Assembly (NCBI RefSeq): GCF_000016065.1
Contig: NC_009092.1
Coordinates: 2,232,001 to 2,296,000 of the forward strand
Direction of reading: 5' to 3'
From: Shewanella loihica PV-4
Lineage (GTDB): Bacteria; Pseudomonadota; Gammaproteobacteria; Enterobacterales; Shewanellaceae
DNA: 64,000 nucleotides
Part shown: in pieces, positions 1-8,802 of the stretch
Position numbering within the stretch: the first letter of the stretch is position 1
Layout: every line of letters starts with the position of its first letter
Notes under the pieces: model-generated
Database searches by the model: none
Seen by the model: only the letters and a program-made list of their open reading frames with translations
What the model was told of the DNA's origin: nothing
Program-made: the position numbers and the translations under genes

Positions 1-730
1 CTACAAGGTTCATCGAGCCTGTGTAGGCGATATGATTATCGATAACCACTATCTTACGGTGCAGGCGAAGATCTAGGCGCCTGAAGAACATCCTCAAGGG
101 ACTAACGCTGAGGGCCTGAGATATCTCGATGCCTGCCTTGCGTAGCTGTGTTGGCCAAGGGGAATTAAAGAAGGTGCGGCTCCCGGCGGCGTCCAGCAAG
201 AGTTTTACTATGACACCACGTTTTGAAGCTTTTATCACGGCCCTGGCGACATCATCGGCCAACCCGCCAGGATGCCAGATGTAGAACTCCATCACTATGC
301 TCTCCTTGGCCGCGTCGATATCCTGGATGATGGAATTGAGTATGCTTGATGGCGTATGCTGCAAGCAGAGCTGGTTGCCGCTGAGCGAGGGGATACCGAG
401 CTGAGTATCACACAGCTGACTGATGGCTCTGGCGTGGTCACTCTGGCGCTCTGGCGTGTGCAGCGGATGCTGATACAGGGCCGCAAACCACTGGCCGTAG
501 GGTTTGAACATCGCCTTGGAGCGACTCGCTCGGGTTTGCCCCAAGTGCGACTCGCCAAAGAGAATGTAGGCGATGATACCGACGAGGGGGAGGAAATAGA
601 TCACCAGTATCCAGGAGAAGGAGACCCCTATGGTGCGGCGTTTAATCACCAAGCGCAGCGCGATGGCGCCAAGAAACAACCAATAGATGAATACGCCGGC
701 AATGGCGAGGATTTGATGTACATTTTCCAT
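1..730 (-). CDS. cls: Cardiolipin synthase (phospholipase D superfamily), C-terminal part outside the window
   Basis: Membrane enzyme that joins two phosphatidylglycerols into cardiolipin. Visible are the start ATG (complement of 728-730) and about 243 residues. The N-terminus has two hydrophobic segments (about residues 5-25 and 36-58, the second ending in YILFGE), as in bacterial Cls. The PLD domain follows with MEFYIWHPGG, and near the window edge the first HKD motif appears as HRKIVVID followed by YTGSMNL. The second HKD motif must lie outside. The frame stays open to base 1, so the gene is cut by the window, not broken. Known: Cls needs both HKD motifs. Family assignment is confident; which Cls paralogue it is cannot be decided. 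Confidence 0.9.
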   Translation of the reverse strand, partial: MENVHQILAIAGVFIYWLFLGAIALRLVIKRRTIGVSFSWILVIYFLPLVGIIAYILFGESHLGQTRASRSKAMFKPYGQWFAALYQHPLHTPERQSDHARAISQLCDTQLGIPSLSGNQLCLQHTPSSILNSIIQDIDAAKESIVMEFYIWHPGGLADDVARAVIKASKRGVIVKLLLDAAGSRTFFNSPWPTQLRKAGIEISQALSVSPLRMFFRRLDLRLHRKIVVIDNHIAYTGSMNLV

Positions 731-894
731 AATGTCTGCTTGAGCCTGAATTGCACTCGCTCGAGTATGATTCGATAATGGCGTTGAATCTAAATATAGC
801 CTGATCGCTATCATATAGGCTAAGCTGCTGGTGCTAAAGCACTATTTTTATCATCTAGATTTAACGACAGCCACTTCGACAGTAGAGTAACTCT

Positions 895-1773
895 GTGAGC
901 CAAAACCGATCCAATTCGCCGCGTTTACTGCGCTGGGGGATAAAATCATTACTATTATTACTCCTAAGTGCGGCTGCTTATGTGGCAGTGGTGACCTATC
1001 TTAACGGCGAGCCAGAGGTGATGATGAGTGAGGTTGAACCGGTTTTTGTCTCCCAATGTGTTGCCGCGCACACTAGTCAGGCGCTGGATAATGATGGGCT
1101 ACTCAGAGTCGGTGTGTGGAACATCTATAAGCAGCAAAAGCGTGGCTGGCAGCAGGCTCTCAGTAAGATCGCCGAACGTAGCGAGATCATGTTGTTGCAG
1201 GAAGCTAAGTTAAACGCAGGCTTTAATCAGTATCTTAATGGCTCTAGCCTGCATCTGGTGATGGCTAAGGCGTTCTCGCTGCTGAAATCTCCCGTAGGGG
1301 TAATGAACCTCGCCACAGAGCAGGCGCGCGATGCCTGTGCCTATCATGCGGTCGAGCCCTGGATCCGTTTTGCCAAATCGACCCTCATCTCGCGTTACTC
1401 CCTGTCCAATGGGCAGACCCTACTGGTGGTCAATCTGCACGGCATCAACTTCGACTGGCAGCTTAAGAGCTATCGCGCCCAGTGGCAGCAGATAGTACAG
1501 AAGATTAATCTGCATCAGGGGCCAGTGATCTTAGGCGGCGATTTTAATACCTGGCGGGGTCAGCGTATGGCCTATATCGAGCAGCTCGCCCACCAGCTCA
1601 GGCTGAAGGAGGCGGTATACGAAGAAGACAAGCGTCAGCGAGTGTTCGGCTTGCCGCTGGATCATCTCTATTATCGTGGCCTGAATCTAGTTGCGGCCGA
1701 GTCTTTTACCAGCCAGGCATCGGATCACAATCCCATCTGGGCTGAGTTCAGGTTAAAGCCAGTAGCACATTAG
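895..1773 (+). CDS. Endonuclease/exonuclease/phosphatase-fold protein, membrane-anchored
   Basis: 292 residues starting at GTG. A single hydrophobic segment (about residues 17-35) suggests an inner-membrane anchor or uncleaved signal with the rest in the periplasm. The EEP fold is shown by WNIYK (Asn about 76), LLQEAK (metal-ligand Glu about 103), GGDFNTW (about 214-220) and the C-terminal SDHNPIW (about 276-282), which supply the Asp/His catalytic set. Such proteins cleave phosphodiesters in nucleic acids or lipids; the substrate cannot be read from sequence. The gene stands alone between divergent cls and a convergent gene. Start choice is moderate, as the upstream ribosome site is weak. 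Confidence 0.75.
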   Translation: MSQNRSNSPRLLRWGIKSLLLLLLSAAAYVAVVTYLNGEPEVMMSEVEPVFVSQCVAAHTSQALDNDGLLRVGVWNIYKQQKRGWQQALSKIAERSEIMLLQEAKLNAGFNQYLNGSSLHLVMAKAFSLLKSPVGVMNLATEQARDACAYHAVEPWIRFAKSTLISRYSLSNGQTLLVVNLHGINFDWQLKSYRAQWQQIVQKINLHQGPVILGGDFNTWRGQRMAYIEQLAHQLRLKEAVYEEDKRQRVFGLPLDHLYYRGLNLVAAESFTSQASDHNPIWAEFRLKPVAH

Positions 1774-1819
1774 CACCTCGATACCTCACCACCAGTCGAA
1801 GTTCATTGATAGTCGAAAC

Positions 1820-2716
1820 TCATTGGTAGTCGAAACGACACTCCTCCGTATGACGGTTGAACCTGGCGAGAAAGCCAGGATGCTTCTCCAAGAAGGTTTT
1901 ACCAAAGTAGACCCCAAGATCGATACGCATGTTTGGGCGTTTGACGAAGGCGTCCATTGAGAGGTGCGACTGACGTACCTGCTCCTCGAACAGCAGCGCA
2001 TTCTCCATCACACCGTCAATGCGCCTGGCATCCAGCAATTTGACCAGCTCGTTAATGGTGGGAAAGATCTTCACCTTTTTGAACTTATTCTTGGCTAACC
2101 AGTGGGCGCTATTGGAATGGATGCGCGCGCCAAACAGGGTATTGGATTTCAGGCTAGCCACACTGGTCGGGATCCGGTACTCGTTGTGGTAATAGAAGTT
2201 CCACTCCTGCTGAATGAAGGTATTACTCTGCACGGCAAATTGATCGCGCCATTCGTTGCGCGAGGCTGAGAAGAAGCCATCATATTTTCCCTGTTTGACG
2301 CTGTTTTGTGCCCGGCCCCAGGGAAGGAAGATCACCCTGTAGGCTTGATCGATTTTTGTCATTACACAATCGAGCGCGGTTAGTCCAAAACCGCCTTGAT
2401 GGGCGACGCCCTGTGCGTCTCTCTCCTGGCTATGATAGGGCGCCCATTCCTGCGTTGCTATTGTGACTAGCTTAGGAGTTACAAGCTTAGGCTCTTCTTT
2501 TTGTGATGAACTATTTTGATCCTCTGTTGCTGTAACATTAGCGGCCATGAAGAGTGGAGAACCTAAAATTAATAGACTAGCGCAAAATATTTTCATGGCT
2601 AAATTATGCGAAGAAAGTTGCCTAGAAGGGTCACTTTTCCTGCTTTTTAATTGGGCGCTATTCTTAGCGTTTGTGCGCGCGCTAAATTGGGCTTTGGACT
2701 TGATGATATTAAGCAT
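1820..2716 (-). CDS. Periplasmic solute-binding protein, family 3 type
   Basis: About 298 residues. The start at 2716 is preferred because AAGAGGT lies just upstream. It leaves about 40 residues before a classic signal peptide (MKIFCASLLILG ... ANVTA), so an internal ATG at 2596 is the alternative. The mature part has the family 3 layout: WAPYHSQ at the first strand, then GGFGLTALDCVM, FLPWGRAQNSVKQGKYDGFF, RNEW, and a late segment DARRIDGVMEN. Proteins of this kind without an adjacent permease are common in Shewanella and may feed a transporter elsewhere or act as sensors. No ABC permease or ATPase gene flanks it. Ligand unknown. Confidence 0.7.
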   Translation of the reverse strand: MLNIIKSKAQFSARTNAKNSAQLKSRKSDPSRQLSSHNLAMKIFCASLLILGSPLFMAANVTATEDQNSSSQKEEPKLVTPKLVTIATQEWAPYHSQERDAQGVAHQGGFGLTALDCVMTKIDQAYRVIFLPWGRAQNSVKQGKYDGFFSASRNEWRDQFAVQSNTFIQQEWNFYYHNEYRIPTSVASLKSNTLFGARIHSNSAHWLAKNKFKKVKIFPTINELVKLLDARRIDGVMENALLFEEQVRQSHLSMDAFVKRPNMRIDLGVYFGKTFLEKHPGFLARFNRHTEECRFDYQ

Positions 2717-3126
2717 GACTACCTCTTGAGGCTCTAAATTCAGTGTAGTGCCCGTCAACTCTGTGTCAAAAGCAGCTTACCTTATACCTTGTGTTGATGA
2801 GCTAAGCGTTTAACTCTGGTGCAAGGTCAGCTTTTAACGTTCGGCCGATAGAGGGTTAAGCCTGGCAAATACCTTTGTAACAAAGCTTGTCTAAGATGGT
2901 GTGATAGCTGCAATTTTCCTGGCAACGTGATTTACTATGGGCCAACTGGGCTAAGCTCATGTATTGGCTTATCTATCGGTTCGAGTATCTCTGCTGCAAA
3001 AAACGTCGAGTAAGGCCGTTAAAGGCATGTTTTAAGCTGCAAGCTAAGAAGTCGTTATTAGAAAGCCGTTAAGAGAAAGTCGTTAAGAGAAAGCCGTTAA
3101 TAATAAGAATGAAGGGAAGAAGAATC
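2717..3126. other. Divergent intergenic region, no gene seen
   Basis: About 410 bases between the divergent binding-protein and DUF885 genes. It must hold both promoters, but I see no convincing -35/-10 pair or operator. The right end carries a short tandem repeat (listed separately) directly before the DUF885 ribosome binding site. Confidence 0.5.
3048..3103. repeat. 14-bp tandem repeat, about four units
   Basis: Units of the form AAAGYCGTTAAGAG repeat with a 14-base period at 3062, 3076 and 3090, and a more diverged unit precedes them. The array ends about 20 bases before the DUF885 start codon, so it lies in the probable 5' leader. It shows no dyad symmetry of its own. It is most likely replication slippage; a regulatory role is possible but unsupported. 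Confidence 0.7.
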
Positions 3127-4905
3127 ATGAAGAAAAGCGTCATTGCTGCCGCCATCGTCCTGGGGCTAGGTAGTCTTACCGGCTGTCAGACACACACTAG
3201 CGAAACTGCAAGTACTCAGAAGGCGAGCATTGCCGAGGTACAGGCACTGAGTTTTGCCGAGTTTTCCAATCAATTTATCGATGCTTTGTGGCAGCAGTCG
3301 CCGACCTGGGCGCTCTATAGTGGTTATCACAAATATGACGGTGTGCTTAAGGTGCCTAATGCCCAAAGCCGTATCGAAAGCTTAGCCTTCGTCGACGCCC
3401 AGCTTAAGCTGTTAAATGGCTTTGATGTGAATAAGCTAACCCCGAGTGAGCTTATCGACTACAAGCTTATCGAGAACCTGTTGAAGCAAGACCGCTGGGA
3501 GATAGACACCTTCAAGTCCTGGCAATGGAACCCTGCGAACTACAACGTAGCCGGTGGATTCGCTCAGCTGGTTAACGAAGACTTTGCACCGCTGGACGAG
3601 CGTCTGCGCTCATTCCTGGCTCGCATGGAGAATGTTCCTGCCTACTACGCCGCGGCGAAAGAAAATATCGACAAGCCGACCCTAGAGCATACCCAATTAG
3701 CCATAATGCAAAACCGCGGCGCCTTCAGCGTCTTCTCAGACGACTTATTGAAGCAGGTTGCCGCCTCGGGTCTCAGCGATGACGAGAAAACCCTGTTCAA
3801 TACCCGTTTCAAGCTCGCGGTCGATGCCATTAATCAACATATCGACTGGTTGACTGGCCTGGAAGCCAAGCTGACTAAAGAGGGCGCCCGTAGCTTTAGA
3901 ATTGGTGAAGAGCTCTATGAGCAGAAGTTTGCCTTCGATATTCAATCGGGCATGTCGGCCAAGCAGCTCTATGAGAAGGCCTTAGCGGATAAGGCAAGAG
4001 TCCAGGGCGAGATGGCTAAGATCACCACGCAGCTTTGGAGCAAGTATTTCAAGACAGAGATGCCCAGCGACACTAAGGTGGCGACTCGACAGTTGATCGA
4101 CAAGCTGTCGGCCCGCCATGTGAAACGCGAAGACTTTGTTACCGAGGTGCGTGCCCAGATCCCTGAGTTGGTCAAGTTCGTCAACGAGAAGCAGTTGGTG
4201 ACGTTAGATCCTAACAAGCCGCTAGTGGTGCGTGAAACCCCAGAATATATGCGTGGTTTCGCCGGCGCTTCGATTAGCGCACCTGGCCCCTATGAGAAGA
4301 CGGGTAATACCTACTACAACGTCACACCGCTGGATGGCATGAGCGACGCTTCTGCAGAGAGTTACCTGAGAGAATACAACCATTGGATCTTGCAGGTACT
4401 TAACATTCACGAGGCGATCCCGGGTCACTACACCCAACTGGTATACTCTAATGAGTCGCCAAGCCTGGTGAAGAGCCTATTTGGTAACGGTGCCATGGTT
4501 GAAGGTTGGGCGGTTTACGCTGAGCGTATGATGCTGGAAGAGGGTTATGGTAACTTTGAGCCAGAGATGTGGCTCATGTATTACAAGTGGAACCTAAGGG
4601 TCATTGCCAACACCATTCTGGACTACAGCATTCAGGTGAAGGGGATGACAGAGGAGGAGGCAATTGCGCTGATGACTCAGGAAGCCTTCCAGCAACAGGC
4701 TGAGGCCGAAGGCAAATGGCGCCGCGCGACTCTGAGCCAGGTGCAACTCACCAGTTACTACGCGGGTTATCGTGAGATCTATGATTTCCGTGAGGAACTT
4801 AAGGCTAAGCAGGGAGAAGACTTTAACCTTAAAGGCTTCCACGAACAGTTCTTAAGCTATGGTAGCGCGCCGGTGAAATACATTCGCCAGTTGATGCTCA
4901 AATAG
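3127..4905 (+). CDS. DUF885 family lipoprotein, putative zinc hydrolase
   Basis: 592 residues. The ATG at 3127 is chosen over one at 3109 because GGGAAGAAG sits just before it and the signal peptide then begins MKKSVIAAA. The lipobox LTGC predicts a diacylated Cys at residue 20. DUF885 proteins resemble metallopeptidases: the motif HEAIPGHYTQ (about residues 432-441) and GAMVEGWAVYAERMM further on supply His/Glu ligands like those of HExxH enzymes. Full length, single-gene unit closed by a terminator. Known members of the family in Shewanella are exported and poorly characterised; peptidase activity is inferred. Confidence 0.85.
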   Translation: MKKSVIAAAIVLGLGSLTGCQTHTSETASTQKASIAEVQALSFAEFSNQFIDALWQQSPTWALYSGYHKYDGVLKVPNAQSRIESLAFVDAQLKLLNGFDVNKLTPSELIDYKLIENLLKQDRWEIDTFKSWQWNPANYNVAGGFAQLVNEDFAPLDERLRSFLARMENVPAYYAAAKENIDKPTLEHTQLAIMQNRGAFSVFSDDLLKQVAASGLSDDEKTLFNTRFKLAVDAINQHIDWLTGLEAKLTKEGARSFRIGEELYEQKFAFDIQSGMSAKQLYEKALADKARVQGEMAKITTQLWSKYFKTEMPSDTKVATRQLIDKLSARHVKREDFVTEVRAQIPELVKFVNEKQLVTLDPNKPLVVRETPEYMRGFAGASISAPGPYEKTGNTYYNVTPLDGMSDASAESYLREYNHWILQVLNIHEAIPGHYTQLVYSNESPSLVKSLFGNGAMVEGWAVYAERMMLEEGYGNFEPEMWLMYYKWNLRVIANTILDYSIQVKGMTEEEAIALMTQEAFQQQAEAEGKWRRATLSQVQLTSYYAGYREIYDFREELKAKQGEDFNLKGFHEQFLSYGSAPVKYIRQLMLK

Positions 4906-4922
4906 AGACAACTTGTCTTTAA

Positions 4923-4945
4923 GGGCCCCAAAAGGGGCCTTTTTT
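4923..4945 (+). terminator. Rho-independent terminator of the DUF885 gene
   Basis: Stem GGCCCC/GGGGCC with an AAAA loop followed by a run of six T, 18 bases after the stop codon. Confidence 0.9.
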
Positions 4946-5033
4946 ATGTCGCGAGTATCAATGGGGTGGGATGCTGGTCAAAGTTTTATCCTTTAGAGGT
5001 ATAAAGGACTGGATTGGCCCGACGAGTTAATGT

Positions 5034-5064
5034 AACCTTAATGATAACTATTATCATTAAGGTT
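5034..5064. promoter_or_regulatory. Fur-type box in a perfect palindrome over the ribosome binding site
   Basis: A perfect inverted repeat with 14-base arms (AACCTTAATGATAA and its complement) and a 3-base centre. Its core at 5042-5056, TGATAACTATTATCA, matches the 7-1-7 Fur consensus TGATAATNATTATCA at every specified position but one. The right arm contains the AAGG that serves as ribosome binding site for the response regulator starting at 5070. Fur binding, or RNA hairpin formation, would therefore block expression. Fur control is inferred from the consensus. Confidence 0.8.
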
Positions 5065-5069
5065 CTTAA

Positions 5070-5750
5070 ATGGAAAGAGTGTTACTCGTTGATGATGATC
5101 CCTTTGCGCGCGAAGTCCTCTATCTTGGCCTAGTCGCCAGCGGGTATCAGGTGCATTGTGCCAGTAATGGCCAGGAAGCACTGCTTATTTTAGGCAAAAT
5201 GGCGATCGATCTCATTATCTTGGATATCGAGATGCCCCTTGTGGATGGTTTTGCGTTTCTAGAGGCGCGTAGCGACAACTTGCCGGTGATCCTGATCTCG
5301 GCTACCGATGAAGAGGAGCGGCGGGTAAAAGGGTTTCGTCTCGGCGCCGACGATTTTCTCTCAAAACCTGTAAGTGTGCGAGAGCTGGTGGCGCGTATCG
5401 ATGCCCTGCGTCGCCGCGCAGCTATCACCAAGGCGCAGCTGACCGAGGTTCTGCCGCCGCCAATCAAGGCGATCTATTTTAACCAAAATGATTTCAGCAT
5501 AGAGGTGGCTGAGCGGCGCGTCGCCCTGACCCAGACCGAGTTTAAGCTACTTAAATACCTGTTTGATCGCAAAGGAGAGGTGATCACCAAACAGGAGCTG
5601 CAGAAAAGTGTGTTGAAGAAAGATCTGGGACAGTTTGATCGAAACCTGGATATGCACATCAGTAATACCCGGCGTAAGCTTGCCAAGATCTGCCTGCCGA
5701 AAACCATCATCAACACTGTCCGTGGCCAGGGATACAGCTTTCTGTGTTAG
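5070..5750 (+). CDS. OmpR-family response regulator, orphan, Fur-boxed (SO_2426-like)
   Basis: 226 residues. N-terminal receiver with VLLVDDDPF, phospho-acceptor Asp about residue 52 in ILDIEMPLVDG, and the conserved Lys in DFLSKPV. The C-terminal winged helix runs from about residue 130, with LTQTEFKLLKYLF and NTVRGQGYSF. No histidine kinase gene is adjacent, so it is an orphan. The Fur box over its translation start predicts induction by iron limitation. From memory, S. oneidensis has an orphan regulator of this class (SO_2426) in the same gyrA-nrd neighbourhood, linked to iron acquisition and metal stress; orthology here is inferred from context and architecture. Confidence 0.9.
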   Translation: MERVLLVDDDPFAREVLYLGLVASGYQVHCASNGQEALLILGKMAIDLIILDIEMPLVDGFAFLEARSDNLPVILISATDEEERRVKGFRLGADDFLSKPVSVRELVARIDALRRRAAITKAQLTEVLPPPIKAIYFNQNDFSIEVAERRVALTQTEFKLLKYLFDRKGEVITKQELQKSVLKKDLGQFDRNLDMHISNTRRKLAKICLPKTIINTVRGQGYSFLC

Positions 5751-5875
5751 TCAAAATGACAGCAAAAAAACTGGCTTTTATTTGGCGCTAGCGGTGCGAA
5801 AACGGGGCGAATTAGTTTATCCTTAGGGGATCAGCAGACCCAAGATGTCTGCCTTAACTCAATGAAGGAATGGAT

Positions 5876-7003
5876 ATGCTAATCAGTGCCAATTTTGACG
5901 GCGGTAATATTGAGGTCATCAACCAAGATGATATCAATAATGTGCAACTGGCCATTAGACCCGATGAAGGGGGCGAGTTTTTCCAGTGGTTCAATTTTCG
6001 TCTGCAAGGTGAAGTAGGCCAGCGCTATACCCTAAATATCATCAACGCGGGCCAAGCCTCTTACACTAAGGGCTGGGAAGACTATCAGGCCGCGGCCACC
6101 TACGACAGGCAGCAATGGTTCCGCCTGCCGACCCAGTATCAAGATGGCAAACTTACCATAGAGGTCGAGCTGGATTGCGAGATGATCCAAATCGCCTATT
6201 TCGCACCCTATAGCTACGAGCGTCATCAGGATCTGCTTAGCGCCGTTCAGGTGCATCCACTCGTCTCACTCGAGCATCTGGGTAAAACCTTAGACGATCG
6301 CGACATGACCCTGGTTAAGGTGGGTGATGAAGATGAAGAGAAAGCTAAGATCTGGATCACCGCACGTCAACATCCGGGTGAAACCATGGCCGAGTGGCTG
6401 GTGGAAGGCCTGCTAAATAATCTTCTCGATGGCGATTGTCCGACGGCCAAGGCGCTGCTGGATAAGGCCAACTTCTATATCGTACCTAACATGAACCCGG
6501 ATGGCGGCGTACGTGGCCACCTGAGAACCAATGCTAAAGGCGTTAACCTAAACCGCGAATGGCAGAGTCCGTCGCTGGAGAAGAGCCCAGAGGTGTATCA
6601 TGTGGTCAATCGCATGAAAGAGACTGGCGTCGATCTCTACTACGATGTGCATGGCGATGAAGGCCTGCCATATGTGTTCCTCGCAGGCTGTGAAGGCGTG
6701 CCGGGTTACAATCAAAAGATGGCGGATCTGCAGGGCGATTTCGTTAAGGCATTGCTGATGGCCAGTGCCGATTTCCAAGATGAGTTCGGTTATGATAAAG
6801 ACGAGCCAGGCCAGGCCAACCTGACCGTTGCGTCAAACTGGGTGGCGCAGACCTTCGGCTGTCTCTCTAACACCCTGGAGATGCCATTTAAAGATAATGC
6901 CAACATGCCAGATCCTATGTCTGGTTGGTCGCCTGAGCGTTGCATCTACCTGGGTGAGGCGTCACTGCTCGCCATGCTGGCCGTGGTCGATAAGCTAAGA
7001 TAG
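5876..7003 (+). CDS. M14-family zinc carboxypeptidase (cytosolic carboxypeptidase-like)
   Basis: 375 residues. The ATG at 5876 is used because AAGGA at 5865-5869 gives a 6-base spacing; an in-frame ATG at 5870 abuts the ribosome site. An N-terminal beta domain (about 1-130) precedes the peptidase domain. Zinc ligands lie in ARQHPGETMAEW (HxxE) and DVHGDEG (His); substrate-binding Asn/Arg lie in NPDGGVRGHLRTNAKGVNLNREW, and the catalytic Glu in NTLEMPF. There is no signal peptide, so it acts in the cytoplasm. Members of this clade remove C-terminal residues from proteins or peptides; the bacterial substrate is unknown. Followed closely by two small genes, probably one operon. Confidence 0.88.
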   Translation: MLISANFDGGNIEVINQDDINNVQLAIRPDEGGEFFQWFNFRLQGEVGQRYTLNIINAGQASYTKGWEDYQAAATYDRQQWFRLPTQYQDGKLTIEVELDCEMIQIAYFAPYSYERHQDLLSAVQVHPLVSLEHLGKTLDDRDMTLVKVGDEDEEKAKIWITARQHPGETMAEWLVEGLLNNLLDGDCPTAKALLDKANFYIVPNMNPDGGVRGHLRTNAKGVNLNREWQSPSLEKSPEVYHVVNRMKETGVDLYYDVHGDEGLPYVFLAGCEGVPGYNQKMADLQGDFVKALLMASADFQDEFGYDKDEPGQANLTVASNWVAQTFGCLSNTLEMPFKDNANMPDPMSGWSPERCIYLGEASLLAMLAVVDKLR

Positions 7004-7012
7004 GAGTCCGCA

Positions 7013-7330
7013 ATGGCCTTAGTAGAATGCCCAAGTTGTCAAAAGCGCATATCGAGTTTGGCTAAGAGCTGCCCGCACTGTTCGTCGGGCTTGTCGGGGG
7101 ATAACGAGTCACTTAATCGGATCAGCCATATCAAGCGTACCAATCAGCTGATGAACCAGAGCTTTCTGGCGATGACGCTGTTTATTGCCGGTGTTGTGAT
7201 CTGGTTTTGGGGCGGCGAGCCGGCGGAAGGGCTCAGAGCCAATATCGCCGGCATCTGTTTCGTCTTTGGCTTCGTCGGCTATCTGATAGCCAGAGTCCGC
7301 ATAGTGTTACATAAACGGAAGAGTATATGA
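7013..7330 (+). CDS. Zinc-ribbon membrane protein
   Basis: 105 residues starting 9 bases after the carboxypeptidase stop. The N-terminus has a zinc ribbon, CPSC at about residues 6-9 and CPHC at about 21-24. Two hydrophobic segments follow (about 53-68 and 77-94), giving a small inner-membrane protein with a cytoplasmic zinc finger and a basic tail. Its stop overlaps the next start by four bases (ATGA), so translation is probably coupled. No function is known to me. Confidence 0.7.
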   Translation: MALVECPSCQKRISSLAKSCPHCSSGLSGDNESLNRISHIKRTNQLMNQSFLAMTLFIAGVVIWFWGGEPAEGLRANIAGICFVFGFVGYLIARVRIVLHKRKSI

Positions 7331-7608
7331 GTGATATCAATAAGGTGATCGACGATATGCCTCAAGAGGTATACGAGCGATTACTCAGCGCCGCCGAACT
7401 CGGCAAGTGGGAAGATGGCACAGTGCTGTCTGATGAGCAGAAAGACTCGACACTGCAGCTGGTAATGCTGTACCAGGCTCGCAGGTTGAACCAGACAGAT
7501 CATTTCACCATTAATAACCAAGGTGAATTGAATGAACTGTCAAAGGCCGAGCTGAAACGTCAGTTCAAGGGCGAGAGTATCGCTGCCTTCAAAGAGCAAG
7601 ACCTCTAA
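7327..7608 (+). CDS. yeaC: YeaC-like protein (DUF1315)
   Basis: 93 residues, cytoplasmic, no cysteines. Recognised from the DUF1315 pattern: IDDMPQEVYERLLSAAELGKW near the start, then DGTVLSDEQKDSTLQLVMLYQAR and SKAELKRQF. E. coli yeaC also lies close to ansA and sppA, as here, which supports the assignment. It overlaps the zinc-ribbon gene by four bases. Function is not established. Confidence 0.82.
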   Translation: MSDINKVIDDMPQEVYERLLSAAELGKWEDGTVLSDEQKDSTLQLVMLYQARRLNQTDHFTINNQGELNELSKAELKRQFKGESIAAFKEQDL

Positions 7609-7616
7609 GAGTGAAA

Positions 7617-7642
7617 AGCCCCTGATGACAGGGGCTTTTTTA
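7617..7642 (+). terminator. Terminator after yeaC
   Basis: Stem AGCCCCTG/CAGGGGCT with a 4-base loop and six T. It ends the carboxypeptidase/zinc-ribbon/yeaC operon, facing the convergent ansA. Confidence 0.9.
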
Positions 7643-7667
7643 TTTCGCATTGTTAGTCTTAAACCAA

Positions 7668-8681
7668 TTAGTCTTCGGTGAGCTCGCCGCAGAGATCTTG
7701 CTGCATCTGCACGCGAATATCACTTGGTGAAAGCTCGGTAGACAGCAGGTAGTGCAGTTTGGTCAGCGCCGCTTCCGTGGTCATGTCAAAACCGCTGATC
7801 ACCCCGGCCTTGGCAAGTGCGTTGCCCGTGGCATAGCCGCCCATGTTGACCTTACCCTGCAGACATTGGGTTAGATTCACAAGTATGATGCCGCGCTCGT
7901 TGGCTTTACGCAGACACTCCAGTAACTCAGGGTTTTGTGGCGCATTGCCGACACCGTAGGTAAGTAAAATTAGCGCCTTTACCGGCTGCTGTAAGATGTT
8001 GTCGATGATCTCTGTGGTGATCCCAGGGTAGAGGGTGACCACGCCTATGGGCTGCGGGCTTATCTTGTTGACCGTCAGGGTATTGGCCTTGCTCTCGCTG
8101 ATGCGGCCCGCCTTGAGGCGGATCTTAATGCCTGCCTCTAACAGAATAGGGAAGTTAGGCGAGGCGAAGGCATCGAAGCCATCTGCATGGGCCTTAGTGG
8201 TGCGATTGCCACGAAACAGCTTGTTGTTAAAGAAGAGGCATACCTCGGCCACCGGATAGTTGGCGGCGATATAGAGGGCGTTAAGCAGATTGGTCTGGCC
8301 GTCTGAGCGCAGCTGGGCCAGCGGGATCTGCGAGCCGGTAACGATAACGGGTTTGGTGAGCCCCTGCAGCATGAAGGAGAGCGCCGAGGCGGTAAAGGCC
8401 ATGGTATCTGTGCCATGGAGGATCACGAAGCCATCATACTTGTCGTAGTTTGCCTTGATATCGTCGGCGATCATCTGCCAATCCGTCGGCGCCATGTTTG
8501 AAGAGTCAATCAGCGGACAATATTCACTGATGACAAAGTCTGGCATCTCCTGATGAAAAAACTCGGGCATGGCCTTGACGCAGTCGGTGAGAAATCCCGG
8601 TACCGGCGCGAAACCATTATCTGTCTTTTGCATGCCTATGGTGCCGCCTGTGTAGGCGACATAGATGGAGGGTTTTTTCAT
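7668..8681 (-). CDS. ansA: Type I L-asparaginase, cytoplasmic
   Basis: Hydrolyses L-asparagine to aspartate and ammonia. 337 residues, the usual AnsA length, with no signal peptide, which distinguishes it from periplasmic AnsB. Catalytic Thr lies in AYTGGTIGM near the N-terminus, and the second Thr-Asp pair in LHGTDTMAFT (about 88-97) with the supporting Lys expected further on. It lies downstream of sppA on the same strand, as in E. coli (sppA-ansA), but a terminator separates them, so it probably has its own promoter. Confidence 0.93.
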   Translation of the reverse strand: MKKPSIYVAYTGGTIGMQKTDNGFAPVPGFLTDCVKAMPEFFHQEMPDFVISEYCPLIDSSNMAPTDWQMIADDIKANYDKYDGFVILHGTDTMAFTASALSFMLQGLTKPVIVTGSQIPLAQLRSDGQTNLLNALYIAANYPVAEVCLFFNNKLFRGNRTTKAHADGFDAFASPNFPILLEAGIKIRLKAGRISESKANTLTVNKISPQPIGVVTLYPGITTEIIDNILQQPVKALILLTYGVGNAPQNPELLECLRKANERGIILVNLTQCLQGKVNMGGYATGNALAKAGVISGFDMTTEAALTKLHYLLSTELSPSDIRVQMQQDLCGELTED

Positions 8682-8741
8682 TATAGTGATAGCTTTATTG
8701 ATGCAGGATTGGCGGGATTATACTTAGGATGGCGCCAATAA

Positions 8742-8765
8742 AAAAGCCCGCATTGGCGGGCTTTT
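8742..8765 (-). terminator. Terminator of sppA
   Basis: Read on the minus strand, stem AAAAGCCCG/CGGGCTTTT followed by T-rich sequence, 38 bases after the sppA stop. Confidence 0.85.
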
Positions 8766-8802
8766 CTGTGATAGCGTCTTTGCTACGAGTACAGCAGAGC
8801 GA

